Shown piece after piece: positions 33,622 through 46,000 of a stretch of DNA of 64,000 nucleotides. Each line of letters begins with the position of its first letter. Positions within the stretch are counted from its first letter, which is position 1. The DNA is taken from NCBI GenBank assembly GCA_963921825.1, contig OY997589.1, forward strand, positions 50,586,546 to 50,650,545, read 5' to 3'. The notes beneath the pieces are model-generated. The model did no database searches. It was not told the origin of the DNA and was given only the letters and a program-made list of their open reading frames with translations. The DNA is from Erodium maritimum (taxonomy: Eukaryota > Streptophyta > Magnoliopsida > Geraniales > Geraniaceae). Position numbers and translations under genes: made by a program.

Positions 33622-34075
33622 AGTATCAAATACAAATCATTCTTTATTGTGCAAACTACGAACAGATATGAGCCAAAGAATGCGCATGTTGACGTCATCG
33701 CAGCGCACAAGATGTTGACACGTGGGCACTCAGTTGCTGATGCGTGCACCAAGTAACGGTACCTTCCCTAACATGTGATGATACCTACATACAGAGTGTT
33801 GACACCCACATACATAGTGTTGATGCTATGCAAAGTGCTGGTATCTTACCTAACACGGTACGGGTACCTTACCTTACACGGTATTGGTACCATATAGAGT
33901 GCTGGTACCATGTGTACTGCGCGCGTGGTCAACATGCGCTGCACGCGGTCAAAGGTGTGCGCGGAAAGGCCACGTGTTAGTATCACGCGTGCTTTGATGA
34001 CATCATCTTGACCGCATCTTGTGGCTCTCGTGCGTCCGTAGTTTGCACGAAAAGAGTGGTTTGTATTGGATACCC
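33622..34075. mobile_element. (TA)n-flanked MITE, more diverged
   Basis: Left end AGTATCAAATACAAATC, right end GGTTTGTATTGGATACCC. It has the shared inner motif TGTGCAAACTACGAAC at its left and GTCCGTAGTTTGCACG at its right. The TA tract is on the left only. The right flank (CGCGTATTTATTAG) shows a short or decayed one. Confidence 0.65.
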
Positions 34076-34707
34076 GCGTATTTATTAGAGATCATGTATC
34101 ACGCGAACTCACAGGAAGGCGAAACATGTCCTTTGCGTACATGCACAGCTCTTGTTCACGCACGCAGAACTCTGGTATCCCATGTATTAGAGGCCATGTA
34201 TCATGCGACCATTCAATGAGGCGAATCAGAGGCCACATATCAGAGGTCGGGGTGACATCACAAACAACCTTTAATATCGAAGCCCGTGAAGAAAGCTTCG
34301 CTTGAAATCGAATATTGTCTCGGTACAATGAGATGAGACCCACTTCTGACCTATGATAAACAGTCCAATTATGCATCGTGCATGCACTAAGGAAAAGTAA
34401 TAATATCCAGCCATTTCTCAACATTATTTTGAATGTCCACTTCTTCAAATGTCAATTGAACATTAGCGAAGTGTTTAGTTATACAGAAAACTCACAAACA
34501 TGTCAATAGTTCCTTCATCTAACATGTTAATTACCTTAAGAATATAATTTAAGAGTTTAATTACGAGATGGTTAGGAGGTGGCTTGAACCATATATAGGA
34601 AGAAATATAAACAACGAAAAGGTCACTTTTATTCCATATTCATGGCATATACAAGAGATCTTTCGTGTAAATCAAGAAACAAATAGGTCACAAACTTAAC
34701 ACGATAC
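34076..34707. other. Intergenic stretch without assigned gene
   Basis: A minus-strand open frame (34424-34092) begins MLRNGWILLLFLSAC, which looks like a signal peptide, but no family is recognised and no promoter is evident. The rest is AT-rich. Confidence 0.35.
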
Positions 34708-37700
34708 TGTTAGCAAATTAAGCTAATAATTCCCTCACCGTAATTGATACAGTAAACAAACACATGAAAAATATGATGGGTAAATGGTGGTAGGTGGTGG
34801 ACGGTGGTCAACACCACCTTAAGTTCCTTGTCTAACTTTTCCACATATTATTTGCATTTTTTGTGCTATAAATACAAGCAACTATGAGGCATCAAAAATG
34901 TAACTCGGCAATTGCAAGAACAAAACAAATACTTGTCTCTCTTTTTTTGTTCCAAATATTCGTTAGAACCAACAAGCGGTATTAGAGCCCGGTTCATTGT
35001 GGACGACTCTGTTGGGAAGATCAAGGAAAGCTACACTAGGATTCCCTCTACCGTAGTCGACCATGGGAGCGAGCTAGCGGTGACGAGGTCGTACCCTATG
35101 ATGGTCAGCAATCAATTTCCCCATCCTATCCCGTACCAACTACGGCGATTGGGAGATCCTTATGAAGGTCGGGTTACAAGCAAGAGGCTTATGGACGGCA
35201 ATCCAAGGCAGGGAGGATCTCACTAACGAGATTGGATGTCGCAACGATCGCTCCGCAATGGAGGTGATCTTGCGCTCGGTTCCGACCGAAATGATCTCGA
35301 CGATTGGGAAGAAGCAGACAGCTCACAAGGCATGAGAGGCGATCAAAACAATTCACATGGGCTAAAACCGAGTCCGCGACGCGAAGGCTCAAACACTCTG
35401 GCACAAGTTCGAGCGATTCACACACAAAGACGGTGAAACCGTCAACGAGTTGGCAGTATGACTTACTGGCATCGTGGCAAATCTCAGTGTCCTCGGTGAT
35501 GAGGTACCACAGAAGCAAGTGATGTAGAAGTTCTTCGCATAGTTCCAAGGTGTTATTTGCATTTAGCATTATCAATCGGTAGCCTCGTCGACCTCGATAC
35601 AATCAACATGAAGGAATTGACAGGACGCTTCAAAGCAGCGAAGGAACGCATGGAGCTAGACGAAGAAGAGGAGGGGGCACGAGGCTCCTCCTCACAAAGG
35701 AAGAATGGTGTAACCGTAGGAGATGGCGGGACCATGGCGGTACAAACGCCTCACCCAAACCATGGGAAAAAACACCACAACAGTGGAAAAAATGAAGGTG
35801 ATGACAACACCAGAAAGCCAGGGAAGTGCCACTACTACAACATTGAAGGGCATTAGATCCGTGACTACCGGAAGAAGAAGAGGGATGAGGCTGATGACGA
35901 AGCTCAACTTGTTCATGCAGATGACGAAGCACTGAACTACTGATGGCTCAGGCGACGTTAGTTGCAGGTACACTTTCCAAGGCGGAGAGCTCGAAGAAAG
36001 AGCGGGAAGTCCAACACGATCGTTCACTAAGGAGTACTCAACAAGCTCATGATGACATATCAAAGACTCATGCTGACTCAAGCGTAAGTCAAGCCAAGAG
36101 CGAGAGAACGTCTGAGGTATTGGTCCAAAGGATAATATGGACGTCGTGCTGGAGACAAAATCAAGACGAGGAAACGTCCGAGGTACTTTCCCAAAGATCA
36201 GGTGGACACCAACATGAGCAAAGAAGTTCCTGGAGCGTGGGAAACCTAATGCCATGCTAAAGGACAAGGAAGTGTCGGATGAGCAGGTCAATATGAGAAG
36301 TTCTTGCCTCGATGCAGCAGCAAAAATGATGGCCAACCACATCGCGGAGAAGGGAAGAGTGGAACAAGGAAGGATGGATCCTACTACTCATGACGAGGTG
36401 CACACTGAGGTCAACCTTGGGGAAATCGACGATCGGAAGGATCCGGTGTGGTACATGAACACGGGATGGAAGTTTTCTTCAAAATTATTGACTACCCACC
36501 TCACTGGAGCATGCCATGAGGTGACAGAAGTAGACGAGACAACAGACCTGGGCGCGGCCTACGACATGAAGGAACAACCATTTGAGACGGGGGGATCATG
36601 CACTGTACATCAAACTCGTTCTCAGTCGAGAACACCATGGTGTCATTCACTCCAACACCACCACGAGCTCTATCCTCATGGGGAGATGCCTCTAAGATTA
36701 CACCAGAGAAAGCAGTACTACCTAAATAAGCTGAAACATAGTATGATTCTCTAGCAACATCCCATTCCACTGGTACGACACATCAGCCAAGTCAAGGAGG
36801 AGTGGGCGTGGTCTTTGTGTCCTCACCGACAAACTCCACTCCATATGCATTGTTAGCGGGCGAGAAGGCTCCTTTCCACTATCGCAAGCTTGACGATATC
36901 GATTCAACAACCTGAGAGAGTAATGCAATGACGATGACCGTCGATCGCAACCTACCATCTCGGGCAACCGCCGATTCATACCCATTCAGGTTCGATGAGA
37001 TGCAGAAACTCCTCAGTTTGATTGAGAAATCCATGCACGTACCCAAGGCCTTGATGAGTGAAACCCTGGTTATCAAGTCGGAGCACATGCTCGAGCATCT
37101 CTACTGGACAATATGCAAATGTGGCCTTGCAATCCATCTTGAGTCTATGGCCTTTCATCACAAGGTATGTGTATGGGTGAATGGTTGCACCGTTCATATA
37201 GCTGAGCTCCAAGAAAGGGAACGGGTTTGGGTGGCTCTGAAGCTTGCTCCAGACCCTGCGAATCTCGTCTACGAGTTAAATAATTATGTGGAGAATGGTG
37301 ATTCCCATGTTCTCTTTATGGATCTGTTTCTCCAGATGATTGGTGATGGCGAGGTTGAGATTTCTTAATCAACTTAGCAAGTCGCACACGCTAGAGCTCG
37401 GAGATGAAGGAACATGTATCGTAGCTTGATAAGAAAGCTTTGTTATTTGGTCCACACAAGGCCTGACAGCACCCACACAGTAGGACATGCGAGTAGATTC
37501 ATGGAGTCACCTAAAGTTGAGCACATGGTTGCAGTAAAGCATCTCCTTCGCTACATGGCAGGAACCATTCACTTTGGTTGCCATTATAAGAAGAAGGAAG
37601 ATGAAGTAAAATTGATTAGCTATAGTGACGCAGATATGGTCGGTGATCTAGACGATAGAAAGAGCACAACCGACGTGATATTCTTTCTTGGGCACAGTCC

Positions 37701-38375
37701 AGTTAGTTGGACGAGTACGAAGAAAAAGGTGGTGGCATTATCAACTTGTGAAGTAGAGTACATCGCTGCCGCCACCGCTGCCTGTCAGGGTGTGTATCTT
37801 GCACGCCTGGTAGGCCATCTGCCCGGCAAGGAGGTCGTTGTCGTCACACTCTACGTGGACAACAAATCAGCAATTCAGTTATGCAAGAATCTGGTTTTTC
37901 ACGACGGGAGCAAGCACATTGACACACATTATCATTTCAATAGGAAATGCGTCGACGACGGTAAAATCATCTTCGAATACATCAAAACCGATGATCAGCT
38001 CGCAGACATAATGCCAAAATCACTTGGCAGGGTGAAATTTCGAGACCTACGCTCGAAGATCGACATCGTGAACATACATGTCTAGCTTGGGGAAAGGGGG
38101 GGGGGATTGTTAGCAAATTAAGCTAGTCATTCCTTTACCGTAATTGATACAGTAAACTAACAAATGAAAAATATGATTGGTAGATGGTAGTAGGGGGTGG
38201 GCAGTGGTCAACTCCACCTTAAGTGTCTTGTCTAACTTTTCCACATATCATTTGCATTTTTTTGTGTTATAAATAGAGGTAACTCCGAGGTATCAAAAAT
38301 ATAACTCGGCAATTGCAAGAACAAAACCAACGATTGTCTTTATTTTTTTGTTCCCAATATTTGTTAGAACCAACA
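34708..38375 (+). mobile_element. Small Ty1/copia element, 3.67 kb, internally shortened
   Basis: LTRs at 34708-34974 (267 bp) and 38108-38375 (268 bp), both TGTTAGCAAATTAAG...GTTAGAACCAACA. A primer-binding-like GGTATTAGAGCCC follows the first LTR and a G-rich purine tract (about 38088-38106) precedes the second. Flanks GATAC (34703-34707) and TATAC (38376-38380) match at four of five positions. The internal 3.1 kb has a gag-like part and a clear copia RT-end plus RNase H stretch, while most of integrase and RT is not seen. LTRs differ by several percent by eye. It is a broken fossil with multiple breaks. Confidence 0.85.
37414..38085 (+). pseudogene. Copia RT C-terminus and RNase H
   Basis: Motifs YRSLIRKLCYLVHTRPD, AVKHLLRYMAGT, SYSDADMVGDLDDRKSTT, STCEVEYIAAATAACQ, LYVDNKSAIQL and KHIDTHYHF follow the order of copia RNase H. 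It ends close to the 3' LTR as expected. Confidence 0.85.
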
Positions 38376-39107
38376 TATACTATAGATGGACCCATATTCT
38401 TGGCATAAGGTGAAGACGGGAATGGAGTATCGCCAAGCCTACCTGCTACCAAGCTGGAGCCAAGTGTCTCTCTCTTGTTATGTTATTCATAATCCACGAT
38501 GATTAACTTAATGCACGATCATAAAATGTCAGTGTAGAAGGCTAATAGCTGGATATGTCTGCGTCATTGCATAACATAATACGGGAAGTGGGTTGGGGTT
38601 GGAGTTGGAGTGATACCCTTGTTTTCATCGAAACACACACCGCCATATTGCTCCTTTCCTTGCACCATTGAAGTGTCTCTTATTTATATATCTCATCCAC
38701 TAACTACGTAAGCTTCCCACCGTACACACCTCCTCCCAGCTAACATCTGGCCATTCTTCATATTGTTTTTGTTTTTTTTTCAAGTAAATGGTAGCAATTG
38801 AGGCTAAAAGTGTAAGTGATCTTTGATCTTTACAAAGGCCACTCTTCATTTTGTTTTTGTTTTCTTAACGTAAATGGTCACAATTGAGGCTTAAATAGTG
38901 CCCTTTGTTTGTTGTACATCCTTGAAGGGGTTCCTTTGGTTTTGTTCTTTACTTCAAAGACTTAGCTTCAAAATTTTATAAAAATTGCTGAACAAAAAAA
39001 ATCGAGGCTTAAATAGTAAGTGATCTTTAGAAAGGAAGGCTAGAGTTTGACACAGATATGGTGTAGTAGGAATATCATACAAATCTATTACACTAGATCA
39101 GTATATT
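38376..39107. other. Intergenic stretch
   Basis: AT-rich with a plausible TATA (TTTATATATC near 38693) but no convincing frame after it. Nothing else identified. Confidence 0.4.
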
Positions 39108-39125
39108 AAATCAATTAAATCCCAA

Positions 39126-40292
39126 CAGGTCTTACAAACCCATCTCTCTAGTATTTTTCTAATTGCTTTCTCTCTACCCTCTTCAAACTCAATCGACCTC
39201 TATGACGTCATCGATGTCCGATCTGGCTTCTTCCGGAGTTAGTGACGACGCTGGTGGCTTCCCCCCGTTCCTCTCTTTGCTATTTGTTTCTTCACTTCCT
39301 CTTCCTCTCTCGTTATCTCCCTCCTCCTTCTATCATTTTCTCATTGGCTCCGGCGACTCGGCTTCCTCAGATCTACTCGTGGGACTGGTTTCTCCATCGA
39401 TTCCGGTGGGGATCTTCGTAGATCTGGGGAACACGATTCAGATCTGCTACTAGGCGACGTTTTTTTTGTCTCCGTGAACTTTTCGGTCCCAGATCCACCT
39501 TATCCCTTCTTTCTCGGCTGTTTGGGGCTCCGGACCTCGTCGGAGCAGGTGGTCTTCCGGCGAGGGGTTTGGCCAGTAAGGCTTTGTTTCTGAAGTTAGT
39601 TGCGGTGGAGGAGCTTTCATGGATGCGAGAAGAGTTGATTGATTTGTTGGCGCGACGACGGGTTGTTGCCTCTTCCTTTGTGGCATACGTCTAGGTAAAA
39701 TCCACATTCTGTTAACCCTCTTGTCTTTCTGGTTAGAGAAGTCAGACTGGTTGTTCCCGGTGTTGGCCGGCGGCCATTAAGGTCTAATCTTGGCGGTTTC
39801 AGGGTACTGGATTTTTCGTGAGGATTTTTTCATTTGGTATCGATTTAGATGTTGGTCCCCCACCACTGTTTCACCTCTCTGTGCTGGCTTGGAGGTGAGT
39901 TACCTTGCTGGTAACGGGGGGTTGAATGAAATTTTTCCCCTTTGGTGCGTAATGGTCGGGGTCAAGGTTAGTGGTTTGGACGGTTTTTCTATGGGTTTTT
40001 TTCTGTGTTTTCTGTCTATTTTTGTTTCTGTTTGCGTTTTTCCCTTGTTGGCCTTTGGTTGCTTAATGCCTGTTAAATCTACGTGGATAAAAGTCTCAGC
40101 CCTTGTGTGGGTTTCTAGTTGTTCTTAATGTTAGATAGATCTGGGTTTGTAAGACCTGTAATGTACCTACTTGTTGGGATGTGTTTTGAGGTGCCACTGA
40201 GGCATGCTCGGGTCTGTTTGGTGAGGGTTTTACCCCTTGGATTTGTTTTCGGTTTGAAAACTTGGCTCCTTAATAATATTTGCTGATAAAAA
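39126..40292 (+). mobile_element. Retroposed copy (probable truncated LINE or LINE-derived), 1.17 kb
   Basis: An 18-bp direct repeat AAATCAATTAAATCCYAA flanks it (39108-39125 and 40293-40310, one mismatch). The right end is TTAATAATATTTGCTGATAAAAAAA, an A-rich tail resembling that of the LINE copy ending at 60138. Long target duplication plus A-tail is the mark of LINE-driven retroposition. The plus-strand frames (39163-39453, 39790-40128) have no recognised domain, so the source could be a LINE 5' region or a host transcript. Confidence 0.65.
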
Positions 40293-40539
40293 AAATCAAT
40301 TAAATCCTAATCTTATAGTTTCTTTATGGTTTTGACATAATAACTGGATTAATTTAGTTAGTTATTATTTTGGTACTAACATATATCAAATAATAATAAT
40401 TACAGCTCATATGTGTTTTTTAACATAATGGAGTAGTTTTTGTTAAGCGTGTAAGTCAAACATAGATAGAAAATAATAACATGAAAATGGAAAAAGGCGA
40501 GGCCTTAACCTTATGCTTGTTGGAGTAGTTGTATCCTGG

Positions 40540-42870
40540 GCTTGGAGTGGGGCATCCAAACTTCTCTTCTTCTAGTCTGGAGGTAGGGGTGGTCACTCTC
40601 GCATCCTAAAGGCATAATTTGGTGGTCGCCTTCTGAGAGTGGCGAACCATCGAGACCTTGAGTTTGTCCAGCGAGGCTTGCAAATTCCTCGTAGCAACCA
40701 GAGGTAGCCCCTAATTAGGCGGGAACAAGTTGTAGACTCCATGTTGGTGTCGGTGCTTTAGGCAGGAAGTTCTAGACCAAACTTGGTGTTGGGAGGGCCA
40801 GTGGCGCGGATTTTGGTGGGACGACAAGTCTTGGAGCCGAGGGTTCAGGGGGCAGGAGTCCGTCCTTGCTAGTGGCTCGAGGTGGTGCATCCGTATAAAT
40901 GAGTTGGGTTCCACCCAGTCCCTTCGAATCCTCGCATTAATAGTGGGTCTATCCGGTGCCATGAGAAAGAGATTGTAACGTTGTATAAGTAGGGGTTGTT
41001 AGGTTCCCTTCTACGACACTCGTTCTCTTTGTGGCCACCCGGAATAGAAGAAAAATTCCAAGAGTCTGACGTATTGGAGCTGAACCTGTGTTGGTGTGTG
41101 GTGGCCCTCGACCATTACCCGGGTCATCTAACGGAAGGTGTGGCGAGGTCCTTCAAGAAACGGGTGCTCAAAGTATGACCCCATGTCATTCCAGCCTTGT
41201 CGGTACAAAAGTCCACAAAGCCCTCTAGTGTTTCTCCCACCTGGAAGCCATTTTCCGTCGTGAGGCCATCCATGGGAGGTCGGAGACTACCGCCCACATT
41301 CGGATCCTCAATAAAGACAAAGTGGTTGGATTATTTCTAGGGCAGAGGTCCTCCAAAATCAGTAGAGCTTGTTTAAATGACCAAGGCTCACCCCGTCAGA
41401 TTCTCTCCTTCGCATGGGATGTAAAGTAAATTACAAATACCTACCCCAAACTTATAGCGTTTAACTGATACCTACCTTAAATTCTTTTTTAACTGATACG
41501 TACACAGATGTTTAGTTATATAACAAATAGCCCAAGCTGTCAACTAAAATGACAAAAATGCCCTTAGTGATTTTTTAAATAATTTTTAAAAAATACAACT
41601 GAAGTGATTTTTAAATAAAACTGAAGTGATTTAATAAGTATATATATATATAACAAAAGTGATTTTTTAAATAATTTTATTAAATAATTATTGAAGTGTA
41701 GTTGAGGGTATTTTCGTCATTTTAACTGACGGCCAGGGCTATTTGTTAGATAACTAAACATCAGAGTAGGTATCAGTTAAAAAAAGTTTGGGGTAGGTAT
41801 CAGTTAAACGTGACAAGTTAGGGGTAGGTATTTGTAATTTACCCTAAAGTAAAATCTCGAGATTCCCCATCCTAGGTCCTTGAAAACAAGACCAGTATGG
41901 TGCGACACTTTAGTCATGAATTCCTTCATCGAGTCTCGGTCACATTGTCGGGTGGTAAAGAGTCCACCCGCTAGACCGAAAGTCGTACGGCCCCGAGTGC
42001 AATCTGTCGCCAGGTTCCTTAGGACGCAAATGATTTGATCCTCCTCCTTGTCCATTTTCAAGGCATCAAAGACCTCTTGAAGAGTTCGGAGAGCCTCCAT
42101 CGTAGGTTGATGCGTCTTGGTGCTGCCATCTTCATCCCGGGGGACAGCTCGACTGGGATTTACTATAGGGCTAAGATCTGCCAGAGGGGTGGTATGGGTC
42201 CTCTTTTGAGCGTCAGTTCGTTCCAACCAGGTTCGGGGCGGCATCATCGAGGGACCACCGCAGGTAGGTGTAGCAGTGCTGTCCGGTAGTAGGTCCACCG
42301 GGACAGGGAGCATGACGACATCAAGAGAATCCATCGATGTCGGTGAGTTTCTCGGGAGGGGCGGGAGTAGGGCCGTCGGTGTTTCTCCCAATCGGACGAC
42401 CAATGGTGGCACGACGATCCCCGTGGATGACAATCGTGTCCTAGAAGGTTTCTTTAGATCCGATGCTTGGAGAGAGCCTCGCTCTGGCTGAAGATCATGG
42501 TTGGTGTTCGACGACATGGCAGAGAGAGGACAGAAGGGAAGAGGGATCAGTCACCCCTTTTTCTAGTATTGCGCGAGCTTTATGACCATCGAGCTCGGTG
42601 TTGGGGCATAACCTGAGGCGACATGACCACGTGAGGGACAGCATCGGTGGCAACACCAGGGAACACGTGGGAGAGTGACGGGTGGGCATTTTTCTCGTGG
42701 GTGGGTAGGTGGACGACCTGCACATGTACATAGGGGTGGTGGGGGGCATGGACATAGCGAGGTCTCGGTAGGAGCAGTATATGCGAAGGTCACTAAAGAA
42801 AAGAAGAACGTCACACAGAACTTCTGTAGACAAAGGATTGAAACCTTAAAAGCCGAGTTTGAAAGTTAGC
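40540..42870 (-). mobile_element. Possible Ty3/gypsy gag-related remnant, broken
   Basis: The minus-strand frame 42517-41845 is proline-rich at its start (PPLVVRLGETPTALLPPLPR) and then has GGLFTTRQCDRDSMKEFMTK, which resembles the gag segment just after the WF motif in Ty3/gypsy elements. It is cut by a MITE at 41431-41844. To the left, GC-rich sequence (40540-41420) may be its continuation. No LTRs or polymerase were found. Family assignment rests on one motif. Confidence 0.3.
41431..41844. mobile_element. MITE (414 bp) with 9-bp target duplication
   Basis: TAAAGTAAA lies on both sides (41422-41430 and 41845-41853). The ends are inverted: TTACAAATACCTACCCC at the left, GGGGTAGGTATTTGTAA at the right, with inner AACTGATACCTACC / GGTAGGTATCAGTT pairs. 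The 9-bp duplication suggests the Mutator superfamily. No coding capacity. Confidence 0.75.
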
Positions 42871-43030
42871 TCATATGTTTATATCTTATATTTGTTTCTG
42901 GTCGAGTTATGATTCAAAAGATAAATGTCTTGAGAGTTGATTTACATTCTACACACCTATTTTTTTTGTAAATAGGATCATTTCATTTTTACTAATAAAA
43001 ATGATTCATTGTCCTAAAGAAACGAGCTAC
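42871..43030. other. Short AT-rich flank of the LINE
   Basis: Nothing recognised. It ends in the target duplication of the LINE. Confidence 0.4.
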
Positions 43031-43042
43031 GTATCTTATAGC

Positions 43043-46000
43043 TTTTTTTAGCGAAAGACGCAATTTTATTACACCTCAGATTGAATGATACATTGTAGTG
43101 CGTCAGGCACAGGGCCTGACCATTGAAGAACATACATAGAACGAGATTCTCTTACTAACTAGTGAGAAGCTCTATTCGCAGTTCTTTTTACAAATTGAAG
43201 GGTAGTCCCCTCTTGTTGAGAAAGAAGCCTATGAATATCCCGAATAATTGTCCCGATTGGAGATGTCGGGGGTCGTCATGTAAAATCATATTCAGGAGAA
43301 CTTGGGCGTCAGACCGGATAATAAAATACTCCCCCAAGCTAGGTGCGTTTTTCAGAGCTGCTGCCAGGGCACAAGCCTCGACCATGAGCAAAGACCAGCA
43401 TCCCGGGAGTAATCCATTTACTGCAAGTTAGACTGTTCCATAGGTATCCCGAGCAATGACACCCCATGCCGACTAATGCGTATCTGGAAAGACCGATCTA
43501 TCCACATTAATGACAATAGTACTCGGGGGCGGGTGTGTCCACTTAGCCGGCCATAACGGGGTGTGGGACCTAAGTGTGGGAGATGCATTATTTGCCTCCC
43601 GCCAGGCCTTAAGAAATGTCGCCGCCGAGGAGACCGCTCGTATTGCAGCCGGGGATGGGATACTCCCCTCCATTTGAGGTCATTTTGAGCCTTCTATATC
43701 TCCCATAGGAGTGATAAGATATCAGCCACCTTGTCTCGGGACCTCCAGGCAACTATCCCCTCCCACCAATGCGCAAAGTCTTCGTTAAAACCATAGGGGA
43801 TCGGGTCTCCAAAATATGACTAGCACGTTTTCGCAAACCCGCACTCTAAGAACAAATGGCCCACTATCTCAGGAGCTCTCCTGCATATATCACATGTGGC
43901 AAGGATCGGAACAAACTGTCAGTTAAGATTGGAAGCCACCTGTAATGTATCAGTTAGGCACCTCAACAGGAATATCAGTAGCCAAGGCGGGGCTGGGATA
44001 CACCATAGGGACGGCCATGTGACCGATGTCGTGTTCTGACGTGTCTTGTGGCGCTCCCCTGCCAGCATCATATAGCCAGATTTGGTAGTATATTGCCTTG
44101 TACGATATGAAGCCCAATACGACGAGTCTTTAGGCCGGAGTTCAGATAGTGGAACCTATAGTGTATGATCCTTTTCCTCAACCGAGAATATCTGATTCAG
44201 TAGTGGCATGTCCTAACATAACCTACCTGGAACCATAAGCCCCACAGCCCGAGCTCCCACTAAAGATTGCTGATCCGAGGTAATCTTCGGGTTAGGCCCA
44301 AGAAGCCACGGGGTTCCCTTTATACAAGTGTCCCGACCATTCCCTATGGCTATTCGAAGCCCTCCTCGGATTAAAGACTGAGCGGATAGGATACTGGCCC
44401 ATACAAAGCTCTGATTAGCGATAGATACAGCCTCTAGAAGCTTTCCATCCCAAGAGCGGACCCGCTTGATGATACAGTCCCCTAAGTATGCCATTTCCGC
44501 ATTCCTATTCCTTCCGATCATATTAGGGACCCTGAGGTACATAGAGGATGTCGATGTCTTACCAATGGCCAAGTTCTAACAGCATGTTTGTTTAAATTCT
44601 TCCGATGTATTCTTACTGAACATGACTGATGACTTGGCGAGGTTGAGGACTTGTCCAGAAAGCTGACCAAATAGTCCTAAGATATGCTCCGGTGTGACCC
44701 TACAGAAAATGTAACAATCGTCACCAAAGAACATATGCGATATTTCTAGGGCGCCCCGTGCGACGCGAACACCTCGCAGCCGACCCTCCTCCTGAGCCTG
44801 GCACAGTAGGAGTGATAACCCTTCCATACAAAGAAAGAACAGATATGGAGAGAGCGGGTCTCCTTTTCTTAATCCCCGAGATTGTGCAAATCGTGGAGAA
44901 TCCGGACGAGACCGTGTAGTGAACAGATTTCATGTAGCACACCACCAACTCCATCCATGCTGGTGAGAAGCCCAGCCTATACAAAGGAGGTAACCCCATT
45001 CACCCCGATCATAAGCCTTACTCATGTCGAGCTTGAGGGCCATCAAGCCGAGAGACCCCTACCGTTTCTACCGTAGAAAATGAATTACCTCAAAGGCGAT
45101 AAGAATGTTGTCTTGAATACAACGGTCTGGGATAAATGCTTCCTGCATGTCAGAGATAACAGTATGAAGGAGCGGTCGTAACCGATTTGCCCGGACCTTG
45201 GACAAAATTCGGAATATCACATTGCATAGAGCTATCGGGCGAAAATCAGTTACCACATCCGGGTCAGGTTTCTTTAGGATTAAGACTATGGGCTATCATT
45301 CAGAGTCTGTTCAAAGCCCCCAGAGGCCAAGACCTCCTATATAAAATGAACAACCTCCTCGGACACGATCGGCCAGTAATGTTGTTAAAAGTGTGGATTC
45401 AGACCATCCGGATATGGGGACTTGTCTGGACCCATTTGAAACACTGCCGCCCTGACTTCCATATCCGAGTATGGAGCTAAAAGAGATTGGTTATGCACTA
45501 GAGTAATACACTAGGGGAGGATAATGGGGAAATCATGTAGATCCGGTAAGCTAGACTGTAACAGAGTCTCTAAGTAATCAACAATCAACTCACACATACC
45601 CGTATCCCAGGTGACCAACTCCCCTGTTTCCATTTTTGAGAGATGACATTGCATTGATCCGACGACGATATGAGAAAGCCGCTTGAAGGAATTTAGTGTT
45701 ACGATCCCCTTCGTCCAACCAGTGATGCTTCGCCCACTGCCGCCAAAAGGCCTCTTGTTCTCTCAATGCCCGTTCATATTGGATCTGTATAGCTTCCCGA
45801 AGGTGTACCCCCGCTCTATCAGTACGACTATTGAGTTCCGCAATTCTCCGCTGACACCACTTAATATGATTAATATTCCAGTGGAAATGCTGATGACCCC
45901 AATCCTCAAGTGTTTTCCCCATTGTCTGAATTACCTCTGCCATCAGTTTCGTCGAACGCTTGTCCCATGATTCCTGAATTAGGCGGCCACAATTAGGGTC

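Noticed and set aside
34092-34448. Minus-strand frame with a signal-peptide-like start
   Set aside because: The long version starts at a non-ATG codon. The ATG version (from 34424) has no recognisable family, promoter or splice context. Kept only as a note.
36928-37368. 146-aa plus-strand frame inside the small copia element, possibly a captured gene
   Set aside because: No family recognised and no splice or boundary signs of capture. It is more likely decayed element sequence.
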